Under the pieces are notes generated by a model. It was not told where the DNA came from, did not search any database, and was given only the letters and a program-made list of their open reading frames with translations. Positions 16,764 through 26,000 of a stretch of DNA of 64,000 nucleotides are shown in pieces. This DNA is from Mycobacterium sp. 852013-51886_SCH5428379 (GTDB lineage Bacteria > Actinomycetota > Actinomycetes > Mycobacteriales > Mycobacteriaceae), in assembly GCF_001665575.1 (NCBI RefSeq), contig NZ_LZSU01000039.1:1-64000 (forward strand), read 5' to 3'. The position numbers and the translations under genes were made by a program. The first letter of the stretch is position 1, and each line of letters starts with the position of its first letter.

Positions 16764-18298
16764 CGTTGGTTCACTGCGACTGGTGGATCCTCACAATGAA
16801 CGGACTCCCAGCTGTGCCATCCGCTTAGCTAAGCCGCGGCCGGTGGTGGTTTCGGTTCGAAGGGTGTGTACCACCACCAGTCGGCGCGTTCCCCGGTCGG
16901 GCCGGGGCAGGGTTTCACATCCGGTGGAGGTGTGGTGGGTGGCCTTGCGAGGGAGCGGTTGGTCATGCGTTGGCCGGTGGCGTTGGTGACGACGAGGCGG
17001 TCGGCGGGTCCGGTGATGGTGATCTCGCCGCGGTGATGCGCCCGGTGGTGGAACGGGCAGACCAGGGCCAGGTTCCATAGTTCGGTGGGTCCGCCGTCTT
17101 CCCAATGCACGAGGTGATGGGCGTGTAGCCCGCGGGTGGCTCCGCAGCCCGGCACCACGCAGCACTGGTCGCGATACTCCAGCGCCCGGCGCAGGCGGCG
17201 GTTGATGGTGCGGGTGGAGCGGGCGGCGCCGATCAGTTGGCCGTGGCGCTTGAGCCACACCTCACAGGTGGCGTCGCATAGAAGGTAGCGGCGTTCCTCG
17301 TCGTTGAGGACCTGTCCCAGGTGTAGGGCGGCGGTGGGTTTGTCGAGGTCGACGTGCACGGCCGCGGTGGTGTGTTGGCCGTGGGGTCGGCGCGCGACGT
17401 CGGCGTCCCAGCCGGCCTCCACCAGCGCCATGAACGCGTCGACGGCGTCGGGGAACGGCGGCGCCTGCTCTGGCGCCTGCTCGGGCGACTCCTCGCCGGT
17501 GTCGTCGGTGTCGTCGGTGTCGTGGTCGCGCTTCCACTGGGAGATCTGCGCGTCGCGGTGCGACTGCATGGCCGCCTCGAACTTCGCGGCTTCCAGCTTC
17601 GGCAGCCGGATCTGCCAGGTGGTGTGGCCGTCGTGGACGGTCTTGGTGATCGAGCGCTGCTTGTCCGGTTCAGGTTTGGGTTCGGGCTCGGGGCGGGGTT
17701 CCTGCTTGACCGCGGTGCGCAACTGGTTGACGGTGGCTGCTTCGGCGAGCTCGATGTAGTGATCGTCAGAGCCGTCGGCGGCGTGTTCGGCCAGCACCCC
17801 GAGCCGGTCCAGCGACAGCCGCCCCTCCCGCAAAGCATCTGCGCAGCGCGGGAAGTCCTCGATCCGGCGGGCGACGGTGAGCAGGGTCTCGGCGTTGTGC
17901 GGGGTGGCCCCGGTTTTCCAGGCCACCAACGCTGTCATCGAGCGGGCGCCGGTCATTCCCCAGAGGCCGTCGCGCTCGAGCTCGGCGACGATGTCGACGA
18001 TGCGCCCGTCGATCGCGTTGCGCTGGCCGGTCAGCTCCGCCAACTCGTCGAACAGCATCTCCAGCCGGTCCTTCGGGCTCACCCGATGGACCAAAGACGC
18101 TGCGGCTGAGGGCATGACACCATTCAAGCAGCAGCCACCGACATTTAGCCTTGGAGTGAGTCCGCGGGCGGGCCGAACGACCGACTGGGACATGTCGTGA
18201 TCCCTGTGTTTTGAGTGGCGCGGGCTCGGTGTCTGGTCTAGCGGTGTCCTTGGTCGGGAACTTGGAGCCAGCCTGTGGGGTGTGGACTCCTGTTTGGC
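16764..18298. mobile_element. Candidate inserted segment carrying a 13E12 HNH gene
   Basis: This 1.5-kb segment is bounded on both sides by direct copies of the hspR 3' end and contains one gene, a 13E12-family HNH protein. The layout is like an element integrated at the 3' end of a gene, where the incoming copy keeps the gene intact and the displaced copy decays. No integrase, transposase or terminal inverted repeat is visible, so the mechanism is unknown. Confidence 0.5.
16829..18193 (-). CDS. 13E12-family DUF222/HNH endonuclease
   Basis: A 454-residue protein with an N-terminal helical DUF222 region (about 40-340) and a C-terminal HNH nuclease motif. The motif has Cys345 and Cys350, His359-His360, Gly-Gly at 367-368, Asn374, Cys379, and His382-His383 with His386-His387. 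The cysteines should bind a structural zinc and the histidines the catalytic metal. An acidic, Pro/Glu-rich linker lies at 165-180 and 225-248. Mycobacteria carry several such genes (REP13E12 in M. tuberculosis) that behave like repeated mobile sequences. It lies just downstream of hspR in the same direction. ATG 18193 has AGGGA upstream; ATG 18115 is an alternative start. Confidence 0.9.
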   Translation of the reverse strand: MSQSVVRPARGLTPRLNVGGCCLNGVMPSAAASLVHRVSPKDRLEMLFDELAELTGQRNAIDGRIVDIVAELERDGLWGMTGARSMTALVAWKTGATPHNAETLLTVARRIEDFPRCADALREGRLSLDRLGVLAEHAADGSDDHYIELAEAATVNQLRTAVKQEPRPEPEPKPEPDKQRSITKTVHDGHTTWQIRLPKLEAAKFEAAMQSHRDAQISQWKRDHDTDDTDDTGEESPEQAPEQAPPFPDAVDAFMALVEAGWDADVARRPHGQHTTAAVHVDLDKPTAALHLGQVLNDEERRYLLCDATCEVWLKRHGQLIGAARSTRTINRRLRRALEYRDQCCVVPGCGATRGLHAHHLVHWEDGGPTELWNLALVCPFHHRAHHRGEITITGPADRLVVTNATGQRMTNRSLARPPTTPPPDVKPCPGPTGERADWWWYTPFEPKPPPAAA

Positions 18299-18433
18299 TT
18301 AGCGGCGGCCCTGGCGTGGCTTCCAGACCACCAGCGCAGTGCTCTTCGTCGGGACCGCGATCTCACGGCGCTGCGCGCCGCGCAGCTCCTCGAGCTCACG
18401 CACCAGTTCCTTGCAACGCGACTGCAAGGCCTC
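18299..18433 (-). repeat. Direct repeat, intact copy (hspR 3' end)
   Basis: This is the intact partner of the copy at 16629-16763, in the same orientation and about 1.67 kb away. It includes the stop codon and last 45 or so codons of hspR. Confidence 0.85.
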
Positions 18434-18703
18434 GACCTGGTTGGTCAGCTCGATGATGCGTTTGATGCCCGCGAGGTTTACGCCCTCATCCTGGGAGAGG
18501 CGCTGCACCTCGCGCAGCAAATCGACGTCACGTTGCGAATAGCGCCGTCCCCCACCGGAACTGCGCTGCGGGCTGACCAATCCGAGCCGGTCGTAGGTAC
18601 GCAGCGTCTGCGCGTGCATCCCAGCCAGCTCGGCGGCCACCGAGATCAGGAAGGTTCGTGCATCCCCGTTACGTTCAGCCGCCACGCTCACGCACCTGCC
18701 CAT
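18299..18703 (-). CDS. hspR: Heat-shock repressor HspR
   Basis: A 134-residue MerR-type regulator that, with DnaK, represses the heat-shock operon by binding HAIR sequences. The winged helix-turn-helix is at about residues 18-60 (AAELAGMHAQTLRTYDRLGL, then RRYSQRDV), followed by a coiled-coil helix (80-112) and a basic tail. It is the last gene of dnaK-grpE-dnaJ-hspR. ATG 18703 gives a 16-bp overlap with dnaJ; GTG 18691 would give the common GTGA overlap and may be the true start. Its 3' end is duplicated beyond the 13E12 gene. Confidence 0.95.
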   Translation of the reverse strand: MGRCVSVAAERNGDARTFLISVAAELAGMHAQTLRTYDRLGLVSPQRSSGGGRRYSQRDVDLLREVQRLSQDEGVNLAGIKRIIELTNQVEALQSRCKELVRELEELRGAQRREIAVPTKSTALVVWKPRQGRR

Positions 18704-19869
18704 CCGGCCCGGGGGTCGAATCCGCTCGCCCGCTCCGCCTTCGCGTAGGCCTCAAGCGCCTCCGCCGCCTCACCCTCGAGGTTCGGCGGCACGGCCACCT
18801 TCACCGTCACCAGCAGGTCACCGTGACCACCGGACCGTTTCGGCACACCGCGTCCCCGCACCCGCAGGATGCGGCCGTCGGACGTACCCTTGGGCACCCG
18901 GACCCCGACCTTGCCCTCCAGCGTCGGCACCGAAAGCGTTGTGCCCAGCGCCAATTCGTGGAAGCTGACCGGAACGGTCACCGTCAGGTCGTCCCCGTCG
19001 CGGCCGAACACCTTGTCCGGACGGACGTGGACGGTCACGTACAGGTCACCCGAGGGCGCACCCCGCAACCCGGCCTCGCCCTGACCGGCCAGCCGGATGC
19101 GCTGACCGTCCTCGACGCCGGGTGGGATCCGCACGTTGATGGTGCGGGTCCGCGTGGTCACTCCGGTGCCCCTGCACTCCCCGCAGGGGTGCTCGATGAT
19201 CGAGCCGCTGCCCTTGCACTCGGTGCAGGGCTCGGAGAATCCGAACGCGCCCTGGTTCTTGCTGATCACGCCGGCGCCGTTGCAGTTCGGGCACACCTTG
19301 GGGCTGGTGCCCGGCCGGGCGCCGCTGCCGTGACAGTTCGTACACGGCGCAGGGCTGGTGAGCCGCAGCGGCATCGCCACGCCCTTGGTCGCCTCGAGGA
19401 ACGACAGTTCCGTCTCGGTCTCCAGGTCGTTGCCGCGCCGGGGCCGGCTCGGCCGGGGCTGCGCGCCCCGACCGAACAGGCCGCCGAACAGATCACCGAT
19501 GTTCGCGCCGCCGGTCTGACCGGCGGCGTCGAACAGATCGTTGAGGTTGAACTCGACGCCATCCGACCCGTACGCCGGGCCGCCGCCGAACCCGCCGCCG
19601 CCGTTGAAGCGGCCGCGCCCGAAGCCGCCGCCGGCGAACAACCGGCGGGTCTCGTCGTACTCCTTGCGCTTGGCGGGATCGCTCAGCACATCCCTGGCTT
19701 CGCCGACCTCCTTGTACCGTTCGTCGGCGGCGGCGTCACCCGGATTGCGGTCGGGATGATTCTCGGCGAGCAGCTTGCGGGCCACCCGCTTGATCTCATC
19801 CTCGCTGGCGTCCGAGGAGACGCCGAGCACTTTGTAGAAGTCTTTTTCGACCCACTCTCGTTGGACCAT
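18688..19869 (-). CDS. dnaJ1: Chaperone DnaJ (type I, operon-linked)
   Basis: A 393-residue Hsp40 co-chaperone that stimulates DnaK ATPase and delivers clients. The J domain carries His-Pro-Asp at 38-40. A Gly/Phe-rich linker lies at about 78-110, and four CxxCxGxG zinc motifs (CTNCHGSG, CPNCNGAG, CTECKGSG, CGECRGTG) lie at about 174-240. The substrate-binding beta domains follow. It is 22 bp downstream of grpE and overlaps hspR. Mycobacteria have a second dnaJ elsewhere; the position next to grpE and hspR identifies this one as dnaJ1. Confidence 0.96.
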   Translation of the reverse strand: MVQREWVEKDFYKVLGVSSDASEDEIKRVARKLLAENHPDRNPGDAAADERYKEVGEARDVLSDPAKRKEYDETRRLFAGGGFGRGRFNGGGGFGGGPAYGSDGVEFNLNDLFDAAGQTGGANIGDLFGGLFGRGAQPRPSRPRRGNDLETETELSFLEATKGVAMPLRLTSPAPCTNCHGSGARPGTSPKVCPNCNGAGVISKNQGAFGFSEPCTECKGSGSIIEHPCGECRGTGVTTRTRTINVRIPPGVEDGQRIRLAGQGEAGLRGAPSGDLYVTVHVRPDKVFGRDGDDLTVTVPVSFHELALGTTLSVPTLEGKVGVRVPKGTSDGRILRVRGRGVPKRSGGHGDLLVTVKVAVPPNLEGEAAEALEAYAKAERASGFDPRAGWAGA

Positions 19870-19892
19870 GCCGCGTCACCTCCTCGTTGTCA

Positions 19893-20536
19893 CTAGTTGT
19901 TGTCTGATTCTGACTTTGATTCTGGGGCCTGCCCCGGCACACCGCTGTCGTTCCGGCCCGTGTCGTCTGCGCCTGCCGCGTCGACCACACCGACCATGGC
20001 GTGCCGGACGACCGTCTCGCCGACCATGTAGCCACGACGCATGACGGTTCCGACGACCGGATTGCTCCCGTCGCCCTCGTGCTGGACGGCTTCGTGCAGC
20101 GCGGGGTCGAACGGGTCACCCTCCTCGCCGAACGAGGTCAGCCCGATCTGCTCGAGCGCGCCGGTGAGCTTGTCGGCCACCGCCCGCAGCGGACCCGTCT
20201 CGAGGTCGCCGTGGCTGCGCGCGCGGTCGAGGTCGTCGAGGACCCCGAGCAGTTGGCCGACGACCGCCACCTTCGCGCGGTCGGCGATCATCTGCTGATC
20301 GCGCAGCGTGCGCTTGCGGTAGTTGTCGTACTCCGCCTTGACGCGCTGCAGGGTGCTCTTGAGCTCGGCCACCTCGTCGGTGTCCGACGGTGCGGCGGCC
20401 GTATCGGCGTCGGGTGCGCCGTCCGGCGCCGGCCCACCGGGGGCCTGCGCGCCGGACGGATCGCGAACCTGGCCGGTCTCGGGATCGATGCGTCTCTTAT
20501 CGGTGACGGTCACCGGTTCCTGCGGCTCGTTCTGAG

Positions 20537-20540
<4 letters not shown>
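19893..20540 (-). CDS. grpE: Nucleotide exchange factor GrpE
   Basis: A 215-residue co-chaperone that releases ADP from DnaK. The N-terminal 55 residues are acidic, Ala/Pro-rich and disordered. A long coiled coil follows (about 57-115), then the beta-wing domain with the GrpE signature (FDPALHEAV near 143, then GTVMRRGYMVGETVVRHAMV). The GTG start overlaps the dnaK stop by GTGA (20537-20540), so translation is coupled. Confidence 0.96.
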
Positions 20541-22390
<1,850 letters not shown>

Positions 22391-22440
22391 GGTGTGTCCT
22401 CCTGTGTTGCTGTGTTGCGTGAACAACTACGTTGTGGGGG

Positions 22441-22516
22441 TCTGAGCGGACCACACTCAAGACTGCTCCGCCCGAGGCGGGTGTGTCAACCCAGACTTGA
22501 GTTCATCTCGCTCAAC
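22441..22516 (-). promoter_or_regulatory. dnaK operon promoter with two HAIR-like HspR sites
   Basis: Site 1 (22496-22516) reads CTTGAGT-N7-GCTCAAC and site 2 (22441-22461) reads TCTGAGC-N7-ACTCAAG. Each has one perfect half of the HAIR consensus CTTGAGT-N7-ACTCAAG. Between them, TTGACA on the minus strand (22484-22489) is a good -35; the matching -10 is weak. HspR bound to both sites would flank the polymerase site. Confidence 0.8.
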
Positions 22517-23001
22517 TTGTCGATTGGGTCAACGGGTGGAATCGGCGATTTGTTCCCCGGGGTCGGCACGGAGCGCGGGTGTTCACTCCCCGACCCCGGG
22601 GGGCGACGTCGACCGCCGCGGCCGCGCCCGGAGTCCCCGCCCTTCCAAGAACCCGTTTCCGCGTGAGCCGTCAGATCTGGCAAAGACTCGGATCCGACGC
22701 GTCGAACCAGGCCAGAGCAGCGTTGCACCGACCCGAGGACCGGGCCGACCGAGGCCGGAACCTCAACTGTCGCTGCCACATCTCGCTGGGTTCGACTGCC
22801 GTGTGGGGATTTCCTACCCCGTGCGTTCCTGACGGATCGCGGCAAAACCCGCCGGTCGCGGATACTGCTGCGGCGAACTTTCGACTCAGTAAGTCGACTT
22901 CGTGTAACTTCGGCGACGGCTCACTTTTGGCGATCTCTTCGAGGCACGTGACGTTGGGTCTATCGGCACGTTCGGTCACGTCAGCTCAGAGGAAGTCCGG
23001 G
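22517..23001. other. Long intergenic leader of the PGRS gene
   Basis: This 485-bp stretch lies between the HspR sites and the PGRS start. The PGRS reading frame stays open back to 22579, but I see no signal sequence or ribosome site there. I found no RNA gene and no clear promoter boxes. It is long enough to hold a long 5' leader. Confidence 0.4.
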
Positions 23002-26000
23002 ATGAGTCCAGCTGGTACACGAGGGCGCGGGCGGCATCGCCGGGACGCGACCGAGAACGCCTGCTGCCGACGCGCGACCGGCAGCTTGGTCCCAGAGTTG
23101 CCGATCGCCGGGAGCAATGCGTCTGTGTACCGCGCGGATGTGGGCCGGGCCGGCTCTCGCGCGCTGACCGTCGGACGAGTCGGCGCCTTGGCCGCGGCGC
23201 TGGGCGCAGGCGTGCTGATCGTCGCGTTGCCCGCGACAGCGCTGGCCGACACCGAGGGATCACCGGGTGCGGGGGTCACCGGTTCGTCGTCGTCTTCATC
23301 CGTTGGGACATCGGCTTCGGGCGGCGAGGGCATATCGCATTCAGGCGTCGACGGGGCCAGGGGTACGCGCACCTCCGAACGGCCCGGCCCGTCGGCCTCG
23401 GCGAGTCCCCAGCCTGGCGGGCGCAGTGGATCGGATGCGCGTGGCAGCGCATCGGACAGCAGCGAGACGGCGGACGAGCCGTCGTCAGCACCGGCGCGTG
23501 CGCGGTTGGACTCCCGCGCGGCCCGGGATGGTTCAGTGCCGGCTCGTTCCGTTGACGTCGAGCCCGTCACGACGGATCGGACGAGAGCGGCGGGCCCGTC
23601 AGACCCGTCCGACCCGGCACTGATCGCTGCACCCGCGGCCCTGACGGAGGCCCGGGGCGACGCGGCCGGGATCGCAGACCTGAACATCCTCACCTTGTTC
23701 TTCGGCAATGGCACCGCGTCCCGCCCAGACGCGGGACTGTTCATCGGCAACGGCTACGCCGGGTCTCCGGGTCAAGACGGCGGTCGCGGCGGTCTACTGC
23801 TGGGCAACGGCGGCCCCGGAGGCCGCGGTGTCGATGGCCTCAATGGAGGAGCCGGCGGAAATGGTGGTGCCGCAGGACTTTTCGGTAACGGTGGTGCCGG
23901 TGGCGCCGCGACCGGCAACGGGAACGGCGGAAACGGCGGCGCGGCGTGGCTTTTCGGCTCGGGCGGCGCTGGTGGCCGAGGAGGAGACGGCCAGGGCGGC
24001 GCAGCGGGCGTCATGGGCGCGACGCCGGGTGCCGCCGGCGGCGACGGTGAACGCGGCGGAAATGGTGGACGCGGCGGAAATGGTGGCGCCGCAGGGCTTT
24101 TCGTCGGTTTCGGCGGCGCGGGCGGAACGGGCGGTAACGGCGGCGACGGTGGGAGCGGCGGACACGGCGCCATCGGCTCGGCAGCGATCGCTGCCGGCGC
24201 GAGCGGAGGCTCGGGCGGCGACGGCGGCTCCGGCGCGTCGGGCGGAGTGGGCGGCGACGGAGGCAGCGGTGGTCGCGGTCCTGCGCTGATCGGTTTCTTC
24301 GGTGTGTTCGGGTCGGCAGGCCGAGATGGCGATGGCGGGTACGGCGGTGCCGGCGGAGCCGCCGGTGCGCCCGGCCACGGCGGTGCCGGCGCTGACGGCG
24401 ACGAATCGAACCCCGACGGCGGTGACGGCGGCCGGGGCGGCGACCCCGGGGCGGCAGGCCAGGGTGGCCGCGGCGGCGCGGCGGGCGGTCCGTCCGGCAG
24501 TGCAGGGGCCGACGGTGTCACAGGCGCCGCGATCGTCCTCGGCGGCAACGGCGGTGCAGGCGGCGACGGATACACGCGGACCGTCGCCGGTACCGGCCGC
24601 GGAGGCATGGGCGGTCGAGGGGGCAACGGCGGCGCGGTGGGCAACGGCGGCGACGGTGGCGCCGGCGGGAACGGCGCTGACGGATCAGAAGGCGGCGACG
24701 GCGCTGCTGCTGGTGCGCATGGTCTGGACGGCGAAATCGGCGCTGACGGCGGAGCGGGTGGCGCCGGCGGTGCTGCGGGCGGCATCGGCACTCGCGGCGG
24801 CACCGGCGGCGTCGGCGGGCGTGGTGGCGCGGGCGGGCACGGCGGTAGCGGCGTCGCGGGCGCCAATGGGCAGGTCTCGGCTGGCGCCGGCGGTGGGGGT
24901 CAGGCGGGCGGCAACGCAGGTAACGGTGGCACCGGTGGCCAAGGCGGTAAGGGTGGGGCGGCCGGTGGCGCAGGAAACGGCGGCACCGCGGGCGTCGCGG
25001 GCCAAGGCGGCGTAGGCGGCAACGGCGGAAACGCCGGAACCGCCGGTGCCGGAGGCGGCGGCGCTACCGGAGCTGACGGTCAGGCCGGAAGCAACACCTC
25101 GGGTTACACCGGAGGGGTCGGGGGCCGGGGCGGTGACGGCGGCACGGGCGGCGCCGGCGGCCGCGGCGGCGCTGACGGCGACGGGATCGGAGCCGGGGCG
25201 AACGGCACCACCGGGGCGGCCAGCGATGGCGGCGACGGCGGCCGGGGCGGCAAGGGCGGCACCGGCGTATCCGGAACCACCGGTGCGGCGGGCCAGTCCG
25301 GCACCGACGGCGGGACCGGCGGTACGGGTGGCGCGGGCGGTGCCGGCGGCACAGCAGGCGGTGTCGGCACCCGCGGTGGCACCGGTGGCACCGGCGGCCA
25401 CGCCGGCCACGGTGGTCACGGCGGCAGCGGCGGCACAGGCGCCGACGGAGATGTCACGGCCGGCGGCGGTGGCGACGGTCAGGCCGGCGGCAACGCCGGT
25501 AACGGTGGCGCCGGTGGCCAGGGCGGTAAGGGCGGCGCGGCCGGGGGCGCAGGAAACGGCGGCACCGCGGGTGTCGCGGGCCAAGGCGGCGTAGGAGGCA
25601 ACGGCGGCAACGCGGGAGCAGCCGGCGTCGGCGGCGCGGGCGCAACCGGCGCGAGCGGCGTCACCGGAATCAACGATGGACTCGGCTACTCCGGCGGCCA
25701 GGGCGGCGCCGGCGGCGACGGCGGTACCGCCGGCACCGGCGGACGCGGCGGCGCTGACGGCAGCGGGATCGGAGTCGGCGCGAACGGCACCACCGGCGTC
25801 GGAAGTGATGGCGGCGACGGCGGCCGGGGCGGCAAGGGCGGCACCGGCGTATCCGGAACCACTGGTGTCGCGGGCCAGTCCGGCACCGACGGCGGGACCG
25901 GCGGTACGGGCGGCGCGGGCGGCGCCGGCGGCACAGCAGGCGGTGTCGGCACCCGCGGTGGCACCGGTGGCACCGGCGGCCAAGCCGGCGATGGCGGCAA

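Noticed and set aside
16514..16828. Small reading frames over the hspR remnant
   Set aside because: They are Arg-rich shadows. In the hspR frame the region is a broken copy of the hspR end.
22579..23001. An N-terminal extension of the PGRS protein
   Set aside because: The frame is open but has no signal-like or domain-like sequence and no ribosome site, whereas ATG 23002 has a good one.
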